A stretch of 64,000 nucleotides of DNA from Notospermus geniculatus. Its lineage: Eukaryota; Nemertea; Pilidiophora; Heteronemertea; Lineidae. The stretch's first letter is position 1, and each line of letters starts with the position of its first letter. The stretch spans positions 89,385 to 153,384 of the forward strand of contig NMRB01000286.1 of NCBI GenBank assembly GCA_002633025.1, in the 5' to 3' direction. Of this stretch, positions 21,851 to 34,944 are shown piece after piece. The position numbers and the translations under genes are program-made. The notes under the pieces were generated by a model. The model did not search any database. It had not been told where the DNA came from and was given only the letters and a program-made list of their open reading frames with translations.

Positions 21851-22615
21851 ATGAAAATTCCTTTCGCCTTCCGACATCAGATTTTCCCAAAGATTTCTGG
21901 TAACTCAGTGCCCACCATGCATGGTCAAATTTTTCATGATATTTTCTGTGCATGTTCAATGCTTATGTGTGGGTCTATACATTTAAGCCCTACTTCTGAA
22001 AAATTGTTTGCAAATTAATGGCAGGCAGAAGTAATAAAACAACGCCGAATCTTGTGACTGCGGTCGTGAACCATGAGAAATATTCCAGTGATAATCCAGT
22101 CCTTCTTTTGTAACTCATGAGCCACATTTGCTATTTAAATTTATTCTATTCTTACATTTATTGGTCGTAAAATTGTCATTTGACTGGTCAGGTGTGTATA
22201 AGGTGTATTGTTCAGGTTGTAAGGTGAGATTTATTGACATGATCATGTACTGGTAAGCACATTTCCAATTTAGTTAAATGGATTGTCATTTGAGGAAGTG
22301 AATTGCTTCATATTTACCACTAGAACAAACCACAGTTTGACGGGTAGGCCTAGAACTTATCATGCCATTGGAAGTGTAGGGGAAAATGTCATGAAACATG
22401 AACGAGGTAAAAAAATTATGCTTTGTGTGTGAGCCATGTAGTATTCACTATCAAATCAATGATGACAAGAACCAGAAATCTTGTATAGAATATAGCTCAC
22501 GCTAAAAGGAATAAATGTGTCCCGGGTGTCAAATATGTAAAGATCATCAGATCAGTGGTCTAAATACCATTGAAGTTGGGGCTTTTGGCTGCTTTGATGA
22601 ATGGAATGGAATGTT

Positions 22616-22741
22616 NACTCACTATGTTTATTGTATTTTCTTCCAATATAAAATGTAATATTTTTATAAGGAATCAATAAACACATTTGAATTTGAATTT
22701 GAATTTGTGTGAGAATAGGGCCATTTACCCTACCATATCAT
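22616..22741. other. Contig-join filler between the two block copies
   Basis: A single n at 22616 is followed by about 125 bases found in neither block, ending in TTGAATTTGAATTTGAATTT and a short unmatched stretch. Copy 2 then begins. Confidence 0.7.
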
Positions 22742-23561
22742 GATATACCGTACCGTACCGGTAGGCCTACCGGTAGCTACCGGTACAAAAACAAACTTGT
22801 TGGCCATCATTAATAAACTATGGTCTAGTATCAAGTTTCACACAACAGGTAACAAGAAAAAGATACTGAATTTTATTACAGTTAGAAGGCATTATTCGCC
22901 ACAAAATTCGGTAGCGAAAACGTGTAACGAAACCTTATTAGTAGTGTAATGAAACGACCAAATTCGGGTAACGAAACGACCAAAACAAGTAACGACACTA
23001 CCGTTAACGAAAAGGCCGTGTAACGAAACGACCTGATCCGATTCAAGATGGCAGCCTCCATCGACCATCAAAAATGAAAAAGAAATGCTCTTTGAATGAG
23101 CCTTTGCCGCGACTCTGTGGAACTGAATTGAATGCATATGTCGCTAACCAAATAGGGTATTCTCTCTACGCCCTTGATAACGATTTTCATGTGATTTGGT
23201 GATGTTATTGCCAAGGAAACGGATGAAAATCTGCGCCACTGCTGATGAGCTGCTAGCTAGGCCTACTCATCTCATGTAGCTAAAACTGTTAGTGTAGCCT
23301 ACTCAGTATGTACAGTCATGGACATAAGTTTATCTAGGCCTACACCTGATCTGATACTTTGAATACTAATAGGTACCCTGTATTTCAAATACTTCTGGGC
23401 CAATTTTAACACGGTTTGTTCCATATACTTCTGGGCCAATTTTAACATGGTTTGTTCCATATTTATGAGTACCGTAGGCCTACATCTTGCTGGTCATCAT
23501 TTCTGCTTCAAAATGTTGGAAATTTGGAAATATCGTAATTACGTAGCCTAGGGCCTAATAG

Positions 23562-24173
23562 CTCATCAGAAAAAATCCTAATAGGCCTAATCAACATTTT
23601 TATTATGTAATTTTTTTTGACTTTTGTTGCAGTTTTGATAGAGTGGAACCATCTAAGGATCATGAACTTTGTTTCATCAAAATCTGTCGCGTGGTTGCTG
23701 AGATATTTGAGATTATCAAAATTTCGATATTTGAGATTTTTCAATTTTTCACAAAATTTTGATATCAGTAGACAGAGCTCTCCTAAAACCCAAGAAGTAA
23801 TGAAGTTTTGGAAGGTTTAGCCGAAACTGGTTAGAAGTTAAGCCTGTTTGTCAAAATATCAACATTTTGATACTTTGAAAAATACGCATATTATTTCTGC
23901 CCAGTTAAGGCAAAAAGTTCCAAAGTTTTGTATATCCATATTCTGAGGTTAGCTTTATCTAATGGTATCAAAATATCTTTCAAAACATGAAAATCTCAAA
24001 TTATCAAAATTTTGATAAAAATCTCAAATATCTCAGCAACCACTCAACATATTTTGATGAAACAAAGCCCAAAGAAAATCCTTAGAAAGTTCCACTCTTC
24101 TATCACATCTGCAACAAAAATCACAAAAATATTTCATAATAAAAGTTAGATTTTTAATATTTTTTCTGATGAG
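23562..24173. mobile_element. Long AT-rich hairpin element, copy 2
   Basis: Same inverted repeat as 6483-7093, with CTCATCAGAAAAAATCCTAA at the left and ATTTTTTCTGATGAG at the right. The element at its right end differs from copy 1. Confidence 0.75.
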
Positions 24174-24179
24174 CTATTA

Positions 24180-24744
24180 CAGTAGAACCTCACCTAACGG
24201 ACACCTCAATACAGCGGACACCTCAAGATTACGGACAGATCTGTCCAGTCCCGAATTTTCCCAAGCCATTTTCAATATAAATTTAACTCGATATTGCGGA
24301 CACCTCACTATTCAGGACAACGGACAGTTGATTTCTGGAAAATTGGGTCCCATAACCTCACTATTACGGACAGCAGGTGAAAATTTGAAGCCATTTTCAA
24401 TGTTTTCATTCACAAAGTGGTCAGTGGTAGGTGATTAAATGACCAAACATGGGGTGCTAATTACATGTGCATTGATTGTTTATGATCATACATTTACTAA
24501 TCACTTTTAATTATCACCTGAACACACTGAATGACTGAATACTTTAGTTTGGTGGGACAACAGCTCTGTTTGGACTCTCTTGTCTCAGTCCGTTGTTCGT
24601 GATTCTGCATGGAAAACTAGGCTAATGCTGGGCAGTCAACTTTGGACTCTTTCTTTTCTNTGGAGTTTCAATATTGCGGACACCTCACTATTACGGACAG
24701 CTGAGCTCAGTCCCAAGGGTGTCCGCAATAGCGAGGTTCTACTG
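24180..24744. mobile_element. pogo/Tigger-like MITE, copy 2 only
   Basis: The left end CAGTAGAACCTCACC and right end GCGAGGTTCTACTG are inverted and flanked by TA on both sides, the target duplication typical of Tc1/mariner/pogo elements. Words such as ATTGCGGACACCTCA repeat inside. No transposase frame. It contains a contig join at 24660. Confidence 0.8.
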
Positions 24745-25057
24745 TATATAATTTCGATATTTTCAAATTTCCAAATTTCTGATGCAGAAATATGACCAAC
24801 AAGACATATTTTCATGTGGAACAAACTGTGTTAAAATTGGCCCAGTAGTATTTGAAATCTTCAAATTATCAGGTGTAGTTAAACTAATGTCCATGACTGT
24901 ACATAGCAGGCCTACACCAATCATACATTTTACAAGGGTTTATGAACATGCATAAAAAATTTCCATGGTTTATCCACATGCACATAACTATGCAGTACAT
25001 ATTCTGATATTTTTAACCTTGAAGGTTAGGCTAATATCAAGAGTCAAGACACGTACG

Positions 25058-28000
25058 ATGACATATTTTCCACCCCACCATTATCCTGCAGCAGCACCAC
25101 CACAAGTTCGGAGACGGGAAATATTTGTTGATTATGGCAGCTTTGGGAGTACTGAATTCTGTGAAGAATCTTCATCATGGCAAAGCCAGAGATCACGTCG
25201 AGTGGAGAAGTTCTGTGCTAGGACTCCCACATTGCCACTTATCCCACCAAATGATGGTAAGTCTCTGGTGTATGGTGTTGTGTGTTGTGCCTGCCACTAT
25301 GAGAGGCAGATTATGCTTTGTCTTGGTTTAGATGAGATTGAGAAGTCCATGGATTCGATATTGCCTTCCAAAGTACCAGTGCCAGTACCGGTAATCTCAT
25401 TCTTTTTGTCTTTTATAGTTCCATTCCCTTTTGAAGATATATGTATGGGCAGCATTGATGCAGCTCGTACTCAGCTAAGTAGAGAAGTGGAGCAAAGTAA
25501 GAAATTTCAAAATTGGAAGAAGGTAATTGGTCATCTAAATTGCACTGAATTCTTGGTTTTTACCTTAATAAAACAAAATGATGCAATTATGATGGTTTCA
25601 GATGTAACCATTGCCGGTACCTTTTCACTTGTAATACCATTGCTTTTACATTTTCTCTTACACAGCAAGGCAAATACAATAAGAACCTGCTCCAAGATGC
25701 TGATGTCAGTGAGATTGAGAGAGAACTAGAATCCCTTGGATTGGATAGGTTCCTAAGGAAACACTGGCAGAAAGAAGTCAGGACGTACTCCGGGCCGATC
25801 TGCAACAGATTCGCAACTATTGATCAATTAGTTAGGTCAAAAACCTTTTTAAAAGAGAAGTACCGGTATTTTCCTGTGAGTATTGGTTATTTTTGGACAG
25901 ATTTAAGAGGTACAGATACCAAAATTTGTGTTGACAGCAGAAAAATATTTGATCTGTTGGATGCATACCCAGTACATGTAAAAGCTACATTCATATCGCT
26001 ACTATTATTTTTCTTTACAGAGACTAAACTCGCATTATTCTAATGGTTGCCTGGGCTACCTTCCTTCTCATGATGGAAGTGATAAGGGAGTGGTTTTATA
26101 CCCCTCTGGTGCACACATGACACTTCTGAGTATCCTTTGTTGAAACTCAAAGCAGGTTTTTTCTTCACTCACCCTTCGAGGTCCAAGTTACTTCCAGCCA
26201 AAATGTCCATGGCAGAACAATCGTTTGCTACTTCTTCTTAACTTTATACCAGGTATGAGGAATATCACAATCTTCCAAGACACGTGCAGGGCAGATCCAG
26301 TCCTGTACAACACAGATTTCCAGGTTTCAATTCAGGGAATTCAAACTTCTAGGTGCCATGGACGAGGTATTGTATTCTCCTTCAAAATATCTTTATTAGT
26401 AAAGCTGAGTTTTCAAATTACCAGTATCCTTGTGGCTGGCAGGATCTCTGATTACTGTGTTGCATTACACTAGCTATCTTCGCATCTTTTTCAAAACAAA
26501 TTCAGAGGGATGGAATTGTCCATTATTGATTGGAACACTCGCAGTTGTGCTGATTCGGGTTTAATACATCCATAGGCAATGAATTTTCCCATTTAAGATT
26601 TCATTGGTGTACTGGGTGATAACCAGTGTCGACTATATGAGGCGGTCCAAGTAGATAATGGGGTCAAGGTTATAGAAATCGTTGGCGGCACATGTGATGG
26701 GCAGATTACGTCAGTCTATCCAAGGTAAACTGAAAATGGGACCTTCCATGTCTCTCCTATGTGAAAATATATTATTTGATTATTAGTTGTAATACCCTGA
26801 GTTCATTGATGGACAAGGTCATGTCCCCCTCTTTAGCGTTGATCTTAGTCAGAGTTAGTTAATGCAGTCAGAATAATGCAGTGGCAACTACTTCTGATTC
26901 CTTCCAGCCCTTACATTCCTGGTGAAGCTGTTGTAGCTACAAGTGAGAGAAAAGTACTACAACTCGACAGCCAACAAAGGTCAGTTAGAGATCATTTCCT
27001 AAATACCGGTAGCATGGACCAAAAGACGTGAATTTGGAGTGGAATGTATTGGAATAGAACTAGAGGCACCAGGGCCATGTAGGATGGTTCCATTGGCAAA
27101 GCCGTTTGTGGTTGAGCTGAAAGCCAGGATCAAAATCCCTTGCACCAGCTATTTTATCTCTGGTTGTGCCAGAGACTCTATATGTGAGCAACCACCAAGA
27201 AGAATGGTGCAAGAGACACTGAGTAATGGCAGTAGTGTGCAGATGGCATTCATGATTTTGGTTCAGTAATTTAAAAACTAGGCTCCCTGAGAGCTGCATC
27301 CTGAGAATCTCAGGTCATTTACGGTCGTACCTCCCTCGATGAACCAAGCGCGAGAAGGGGAGCCGGTTGTGAAGACCGTGGGTGCGAGGATGTGAGAGCT
27401 GGGGCAGGCACTGTGGGAACACATTTTACCCCAGTCTCCACTGACAGGGTTAAATCATAAAGGTTACCTTTCTTGTTTCAGTGTGACATTGGTGGAAGAG
27501 CACGCACTGCGATTCGCATGCCCTGATCCCTGGATACAGGTTTACTATGGCTCGACTCCAAGGTCTTTCATCATATCGGACAGGACCACCGTTCAAATGA
27601 TGGATATGAGGGTGGGTTTATATGAAGTGGTATTTCCAGATACTGCTTGCCCTACTGAGTATCCATCCCTTTGATGGACCAAGCACGGACCAATCTTTTG
27701 GTTCATAGACTGCCAAAAATGTCCAAGAATATTCCTTTCTATAAAATCTTAGCCTAGTCGTCTTCAATTTCAGTCATCCAAATCACATAGTCTGGATATC
27801 TTTGCTCTGCCATACTCCAAACTGTACACAAAGGAAAGAGTCATGGCATCAACATCTTGTGGGACTCTCCCCTACCACCTGGTGGCATCAGACTTCTCTC
27901 TCATGCTGATGGATGAACGTTTTCCTAAAGAACCAGTAAGTGTATTCGTTTTGTTTTGATTTCCATCAAAAACTGTTAACACTGCTAACATATATACTGA

Positions 28001-30193
28001 ATGTATACATCGTACTCCAAAAACACTTATGGCACCTCAATTGTTGAGTATAACTTTCTTGTTTATTTCCAGGTGCTGTTATGGCGTCCCTGCCTACGTG
28101 TTCCCCCGCAATATCTGCAGTTTCTACCAAACATCACCCAAGATGGACAAGAAGATATCATCTTGGTTGGGTGTCAGCGTACACAAGATGTCCTGTGCTA
28201 TCCCCTAGAGATGGGGAATGCTGAGAGACCACTACCCCACGGGCTCGGTCCACCATGGAGGCTCTCTCACATAGAGTAAGTAATGATTGTTTTCTGTGCA
28301 TAACCATGAGATTATATACATGTATAANGGCCCATATTCACAAAACGACAGGGCCCATATGCATAAAGGTGGAATAAGCTTATTCCAGGTATAACCTAAT
28401 GTTATAACGTGAAGCTATACCTGGAATAAGCTTATTCCACCTTTATGCATATGGGCCCTGGTAGTTAAGTCTGAGTGTGACACAATATCCATTGTTCAAC
28501 ACAAAAGATAAGTCTCACACTTTGACTTAACTATGTTTATGAATGTGGACCCTGCAGAATACCGTCAGCTTCAGTGGAGTGCTATATAAAAACAAAGTTG
28601 AAATTGATTTAGTCTGCTTTATAGTTGGTCAGGTCATCTCACTTTTCTTTACTCAAGGGCCATGCCAGTTTGATTGGTGTGAGAAACTTCAACCAGAGGC
28701 TCTACAACAGAATAGCTGGTGTCGACATCGAGAAATACACCGATCCGTACAGCCAGTTGCTGCTGAAACAGTGGAATGATAATGATGATGATATCAGGGA
28801 ACTCATCTTGGAAAGGGTGAGTGGTGCAGTGTCTGTTACGAACCGCTGGGCTGGCCTTACAATGTGACAAAACAGTATAAAAGGTTGTCAGTGATGCTGG
28901 TTCCAAATGCTTGCTCAAGGGATTGAGTACTAAGAACCACTGATTGCTTCATGACGCAGGAACTTGGTTGTTGGTGGCTATGCATGACATTGATTTTCAA
29001 ATGGAGTTGCTCCTTAAGGTTCTTCAAATGGATGTATTTGCTGAAATCATCCTGAATACATATCATTGCAAAAATTCATTTTCTTTCAGGATAAAATGAA
29101 TATTGAACTGAAGAAGAAAACACAAGAAAGGGAGAAAAAGAAACAAGCGGAAAAGGAGAGCATGTTATTTAAAGTCCCTGCTAGTGTCACAAGGTCACCT
29201 GGCTCTCCAGAGAGCAGAAGAAGTGGCATCTCCAAGTCAGTGGATTCTGAGTCGCCGAGCAGGATGAGTGCTTGTAGCATTCGCAGCAGAAGTGTGTCTA
29301 GTCACCGCAGTGTCAGCAGTTGTCGGAGTCAGCAGTTTGTGGGGCTTGATGAGTCAACGGGGACGAAACAGTTTGGGACATTTCAGAGGATGAGTCTCCA
29401 GTTAGAGGATAGCGTGAAGAAATTATTGGAGTATGATAAGTCTCCGAAGAAAAGGAAGCGGGAACACGTTGCGGGTTTCGGTTCAATGCCACAGCGCCCG
29501 CTCCAACGGACGACGTCAATGGAATCTTTGTTTAGCCAGGCCTCATCAGTCACGCCGCCGAGGTTTATTGCAACAGCGAAGAGTATCGAGGATTGTTTAA
29601 AAAGCATCAGTGATTATGAATCGGATTGTGGTGAAAATGTAAAGGATGAAGCCATAAGGAATTGGGTCTCTGCCGTTGAAAAAGGGAGTAACTTTTCCAA
29701 TTTATGTGGCCCTGATTCCCAGGATACTGAGTCTCGTATTTTGAAGCAAAACCTGGATCAGAACGTAAATTCTGGTGATGAAAATCGGAGACTACTGGAG
29801 CGTATAGGCCTTTCTGTTCAGACACAGTCTCCACTGCTCACAGCGACTAGGTCACCATCAGAACCCCCTGGGATACACCGGTTAAGCAGTGCTACTTCTG
29901 GTCCTGTTTCTGATCCTCGGAGGTCACAAGATACATTCTTGAAAGACAATGCGTCTTTCAGTAACTCGGCTGTCAGGGACCTATCTTTTACCCCTCAAGG
30001 ACACGCTGACCCACTGTCCCATTCAGAATCTCATCCAGCAGAGAGCATTTCCCAGCAAGGCCATGATAACCCTTGTGAACTGGTCTCCACATCACAGTTA
30101 GGGATGTTCTCACAGTCATCAGGTACAAGTGTCAAGCAGATGCCTAAATCTCTATGTAAACAAAAGAAAAAGCCGTTTATTTCTGGGTTCTAG
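25058..30193 (+). CDS. TAF1C: TAF1C, copy 2, missing exons 11-13 at a contig join
   Basis: Exons corresponding to copy 1: 25058-25256, 25419-25522, 25666-25875, 26021-26108, 26253-26366, 26598-26724, 26908-26979, 27482-27611, 27774-27935, 28073-28275, then 28658-28816 and 29090-30193. The DNA matching copy 1 11304-12414 (exons 11-13: the QLSACGDLFYQ segment and the CxxC pair) is absent exactly at the n at 28328, so the loss is most likely an assembly omission, not a deletion. Exons 1-10 stay open and in phase. The last exon differs from copy 1 by a cluster of replacements and a two-residue insertion (SSGTSVKQ against SSGVKQ) near the C-terminus. Role as for copy 1. Probably the second allele of the same gene. 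Confidence 0.8.
28329..28553. mobile_element. Nested foldback pair, copy 2
   Basis: Counterpart of 12415-12640. The inner palindrome is 28350-28459. The outer left end starts immediately after the contig join at 28328; repeated sequence of this kind may have caused the misjoin. Confidence 0.75.
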
Positions 30194-30529
30194 TCAGAAA
30201 AATATCCACCAAAAAAGGAGCCTTGAGCAAGAAATGTTATTTCTCCTCAGATATTATTGCTCACAATACGAGGACGTCAACCTGTTTGAGTTGTACCTAC
30301 TACCCATCACCTGGCTTGAGATTTACTATTCCCAATAACCGACAGACATCAACAGGCTGGAATTTTATCATTTCCTATTAAAAGAAAGGCATCAGCTGGC
30401 TTAAAATTTACTTTTAATCAACAGATACAGCGGCAGCGTATGGCTGGGGTCATACTGTAAGACCCATGTTTGTTGTATATTTTTGATACCAGGGAGTATT
30501 TTTTTAAATTTGCATAAAAATCTGATGAA

Positions 30530-30535
30530 AATAAA
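30530..30535 (+). terminator. Polyadenylation signal of TAF1C copy 2
   Basis: AATAAA about 340 bases after the stop codon, matching 14625-14630 of copy 1. Confidence 0.6.
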
Positions 30536-30655
30536 ACAAGATTTACAGGTTGTTCTGTTGTGTTAGTTACATCTTGGATGAATTATATCCTCCAAGGTTA
30601 CATTTGTCAAAAAAAGCTGCAGTTGCTGGGGGCAAAAGAGCCAATAGTGAGCTTT

Positions 30656-30754
30656 TGCAAGCGCCCGGTTAGGCCATACGACAACATTTATCTATTGTTT
30701 GGATATACCCACACAATAGATAAACGTTGTCGTAGGGCCTAACCGGGCGTTTGT
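30656..30754. repeat. Stem-loop just after the TAF1C poly(A) site, copy 2
   Basis: AGCGCCCGGTTAGGCCATAC faces GTAGGGCCTAACCGGGCGTT, with ATTTATCTATTGTTTGGATA and ATAGATAAACGT between. It matches 14752-14846 apart from substitutions and a small indel. Confidence 0.7.
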
Positions 30755-31779
30755 GAAACCTCGCCATTCATGCTGCTACAAATACACTTTAGCAACTCCT
30801 CTTCCCTTGCTTATGTGTTGGTTTTCTTGCAAAGTGATGGAGCAAAGCCCATGAAAATCTGTTCGTGGTTTGTGTATTGGCAATTGAGTGACCAAACATG
30901 CCAAATGAGCGCAATGCTTCTGCCTCCCCAGATGAACTGATTCAGAACGCTCACCATGCTCACAATCAGTGTCTGGCAGCATTGATTGCGATGCACGTGT
31001 TTTTGTTGCCGGAAGAGATTTGCCTGTTCACTGATTGGGCAACCAAATGGGCAGCGACCAATGAGATACGAGGACAAGTCACGGAAATTCCCGAAGTCTG
31101 TTCGACTGTCATTCATGATCGTTGACGTTGTAGGAGCACATGCACGGAAGACACGTCTGCGTTGGCTTTACATTCGTTGACGATAATTTGAGGTATGTGT
31201 CGATTTTGTCCCCTGATTTCTGACAGATTACTGGTATTGTAATCCCTCTAATGATAGGTAAAATGTTTTGGTTATTCGGCACTTTCCAAGCGGTTTCTCG
31301 CACTCACCGAGAGGCGAGACAGTAACGTCAACGACAGTACACTGCACATGATGTCTCGGTATACAGTAACACTGGTGTAGTGGTGGTTATAGGCCTACAA
31401 TGTTTGCCATGAAATAATGAACTACATGTACATGCTGTACACTGTTTGCATACAATGTAGGCTGATGTTGTAGTTGTGCTTTAAATCATGATTAGAGGCA
31501 TTGTGCCGTGATTCTTGGATTAGCGCTGTCTGTCGGTGGAGTCTGGTAGGAGGAAACCAGAACTCCCCAGAGATTGCCTTCAACCTCTCTACTCTAGCCT
31601 ACCTCGTGAAAAATGGGCCAACCAGGGAGCGAACACAGAACATCAGGGGAGAGAGGTGTTGTATCTCACACTTTACCTGGCCACATAATAGGCCTGTAAT
31701 CCTGAGAGTTCTTAGTGCTTGCTCCCCTTTGACAAAGGGGCGCAAGCACGGCTTGCTCACCTCACTTCGTCACAGGGAC

Positions 31780-31955
31780 CAGGGACGGATCCAGGATTTC
31801 GGGAAAGAGGGGGCGCACTGTGCTAGAAACATTGAAATCTGCGGTGAATTTCAATGATTTGCTCCAAATTTCAGAATTTCACGGCCGATTTTAAAGATTT
31901 TTTGGCCGAAAGGGGGACGTGCGGCGGGTGCGCCCCCCCCTTGGATCCGCGCCTG
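31780..31955. mobile_element. hAT-like MITE, copy 2
   Basis: Counterpart of 15842-16014, with the same CAGGGACGGATCC and GGATCCGCGCCTG ends. Confidence 0.65.
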
Positions 31956-32112
31956 GGGACCTGATGTGAAAGACAGTGGGGTTGGGTTAGGGTTATCACC
32001 CTCAATTACGATTACGATTACGGTTAGGGTTAAACCCTTAGCGGCTCAATCCACTTAACCCTAACCCTAATTGAGGGTTATAACCCAACCCTGCTGTCTC
32101 ACGTTGGGTCCC
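31955..32112. mobile_element. Foldback element with telomere-like interior, uninterrupted (copy 2)
   Basis: GGGGACCTGATGTGAAAGAC faces CTGTCTCACGTTGGGTCCC; the interior has TTAGGG and CCCTAA motifs. The 201-bp element nested in copy 1 at 16170-16370 is missing here, so this is the empty-site form. Confidence 0.8.
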
Positions 32113-33019
32113 TGTGCCTCACGTCACCTCACACGGGGGTTCATGTTGGGAGCGATTGCTAAGGACCACTGATTACCTCAGGATGGTATCTGGCATTCTG
32201 ACAGCAAATTGCGGTTCCCAGTCTACCGCCGGTCGGAGATATGAAGAAATGTCCCTGATGGCAAAGCTGATGATGATGAAACTTTATCCTGGGGTCTGTG
32301 ATGCCATCAAAAGGAGGGGGCATGAAAGAAAAGCACATTTAAAACTTCTCCACTGAAAATGAAATAGGACGAAACCAGTCAACAAGAATACCCTGGCCCT
32401 ATCATTTACAACAATTGATCCCTGGATGTGCTGTCTCATGTCCTGGGAATCCTTTGATATCCAATTGTTCCCAAAGTTAAAATTAGCCGATGGTTCAGAT
32501 GAATTCTATTCTTCTTGGAGAGCATGATGACAAGAAAGAATTGGATGATTGTCCAGTCTCAATTATCAGCTCATCATGGCTATAATTGGATTTGTGCTCA
32601 AGTCCTTTTTATGGTAGTCCTTTTCGTTGTATGGTGGCCATTGGAATGTTTTTAGCTCACTGGGGTGAGCTATTACGATGGTGCGGTGTCCGTCGTCGTC
32701 GTCGTNTGAGAATATCAGAGGGTCTTGGCACTTGCTTCCTTCATCACCGCCACAGTGTACCTGAGGATGCCTCCAAGGGTTAAAGATGTATGTCTCATTA
32801 TGATAGTGGGAAAATGGTCCATAATAGCTCTATCAGGTACCAGTACTAATGTTACGAATAAAGAGTATACTAGCTCATATAATTACGGTTTTCATCTCAA
32901 ATCCCAGAAAATTGCATCTGAAGACTGAACTACATGTACCAGTACTAATTCTCCAAATCAGGGAGAGATTCTTGATCTGTTGGTCAACAGGTTTTTGCCC
33001 ACTGGGGATCACCCCTCCN

Positions 33020-33238
33020 AAAGATTACCTCCCTACTTTTAGATGGTTTGAAATTTAGTTTCCACTTAAGGGACCAGCTGGACATTCTGTTGAGATCGCC
33101 TTGGAGAAGTTGATGAGAAGTGTTCATGTCATCGTCCCGACTTGCTGGGAGGAAGAGAGAGCTGTCATCAGCATATAAGTATAAACTACAATCCTCAATA
33201 ACCTCGTTTAGGTCATCAATATATAACAAGAATAACAT
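33020..33238 (-). pseudogene. Reverse transcriptase fragment of a non-LTR retrotransposon
   Basis: A 73-codon open stretch reads FLLYIDDLNEVIED, then LYLYADDSSLF (the YxDD catalytic box as YADD, two aspartates present), then LQGDLNRMSSWSLKWKLNF and KPSKSREVIF. This is the order expected of RT palm motifs through the thumb-proximal KxKxxxxF motif in jockey/CR1-type non-LTR elements. It is cut by the contig join at 33019 on one side and loses frame (a TGA) just upstream of 33238. It is a dead remnant. Copy 1 has its N gap at this position, probably because of the repeat. Confidence 0.85.
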
Positions 33239-33559
33239 CCTGCATCCTTCTCAACCTTTGATAGTCAAACTACATTAGCGGGGATTTCCATTTAACTTTG
33301 CATGACACGACAAACGTAACTCAAAAAAGTTTGTTTCGCTGTGTGTTAGCGCTTGATACTAATTGATGTAGAAATTGAATTAAGCCTCAGTGATGACTCA
33401 AAGAGATTTCTCTCCGCCCATGGCAAGCAATTTGCGTGATGGGGAAAATCCTGAGAGACAGACGTCTTTCGATATCATTTGTTTCTCCAATCGTGCACGA
33501 GTCGACAAGCTTCCAAAGCTGGTATAGCACACGGTATCGGGACACNGAGATCATCTTTG

Positions 33560-34110
33560 CGAACCATGCCTATTGAAGCCATGAAATCTACATGTGTGCT
33601 ACCACGTGTCAATGAGCCATGAAATCTACATATGTGCTACCGCATGTGAGTGAGTTATGTCAGTGAGTCATGTCTATTGAGCCATGAAATCTACATGTGT
33701 GCTACCGCATGTCAGTGAGTCATGCCTTTTGAGCCATGAAATCTGTGTGCCACTGACCACATGTCAGTGAGTCATGTCTATTGAGCCATGAAATCTGCAT
33801 GTGTGCCGCCATATGTGACCCGGCACAGCAAAATGAGTCGGAAGTCGCACAGAAGAAGACCGAAGGTGGAACCAGACAGCAACCACAGAAATCGACCAAG
33901 TCAAATTTCAAAATGGGCAGACAATACTGAAATCAGCAAACCGTTGGTGTCACCTTGGACATGTTGGGTCTTCTTATGTGCGCATTCCGACTCATTTTGT
34001 CGTGCCGGGTCACACATGTCAGTGAGTTTTATGTCAGTGAGTCATGTCTATTGAGCCATGAAATCTACATGTGTGCTACGGCATGTGAGTGAGTTTTATG
34101 TCCGAGAAAG
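33560..34110. repeat. ~50-bp tandem repeat (copy 2)
   Basis: Same unit as 17981-18440 (GAGCCATGAAATCTACATG, GTGCTACCGCATGTCAGTGA), with a different unit count and interrupted by the family B MITE at 33814-34014. Confidence 0.8.
33814..34014. mobile_element. Foldback MITE, family B, copy 2 only
   Basis: TGTGACCCGGCACAGCAAAA faces TTTTGTCGTGCCGGGTCACA. It is inserted in the ~50-bp repeat array. The matching stretch in copy 1 (about 18350) reads from repeat unit to repeat unit without it. Relative at 3379-3568. Confidence 0.85.
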
Positions 34111-34944
34111 GACGCACAGACACTATTTCAAACTTCACACGTCGCAGGCATGAGTTTGTGTGCTGCCAGCTTTAGGACATGTAGGAGTGTACTGTAAGTC
34201 AGTGAGATGGTCTCACTGGTCAGAGGTAATCTCACAGAAATGAGTTTGGTATCGCAAATTTGGTATCGTACACGTATGTATACATATATGTGTGCTGCCA
34301 GAAGAGGAATGCCAAGGACATTCTCTACAGATTGTAGAAATGTTTTGGAGTGTTCACCTCCCAAATATATGGTAGAAAGTTGGTGGAGTCCTAAGAACTT
34401 TTCTTTTTGGGATCACCCCACTTTTTCGTTTTCAAGTGGGACTTCATACTTGGTATTATAACTGAAGTGTTGGTTTATATTCCACTCCTGCATAATTTGT
34501 ATTATACAGTTGTACGGTTTATACTCATGCAGTATGTTTTCGACCACCAAAAATGCTCTGGAACATTAATTTTCAGTTGGAAACATACAGGGTGAGTACT
34601 CAAGCTTGCTGACGTGCTGTTCCTCTTTGTGAAGAATTCCATTGCCCGTACCCGGAAACCTCTGTGAATTGAAGGTTAATGTGTGATGTGCTTGTGTGCC
34701 TCCAGGGAATTCTTGGTCTTATTTAGGAATTACCATTCATAACAATAATTAGCTTTTTTATTAAGCTGTTTTAGTTTGGGATTGATCCGTAGAACAGGTT
34801 GGATTTACACCTTGGAACATTCTGATTGGTTCTTTGGACAGGATCTTCAAAGTGTGCCCAATCTGCTAAAGCTGGGACTTGATTAATCACTGCTTTGGCC
34901 TGTGACCTTAGCTGTATTTCGGAGTAAGACTATTATAATGTTAC

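Larger units (their letters stand above)
5560..22615. repeat. Duplicated block, copy 1 (~17 kb)
   Basis: From ACCGGTACAAAAACAAACTT (about 5582) to GATGAATGGAATGGAATGTT (22615) this block matches copy 2 (22742-38898) in the same order and orientation. Exons are nearly identical; the rest differs mainly by indels, many of them whole transposons. It contains TAF1C and the first RAI14-like exon. It ends abruptly at a single n, whereas copy 2 continues smoothly into the RAI14-like gene. This looks like an alternative haplotype placed in series, although a true recent tandem duplication is not excluded. Confidence 0.9.
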
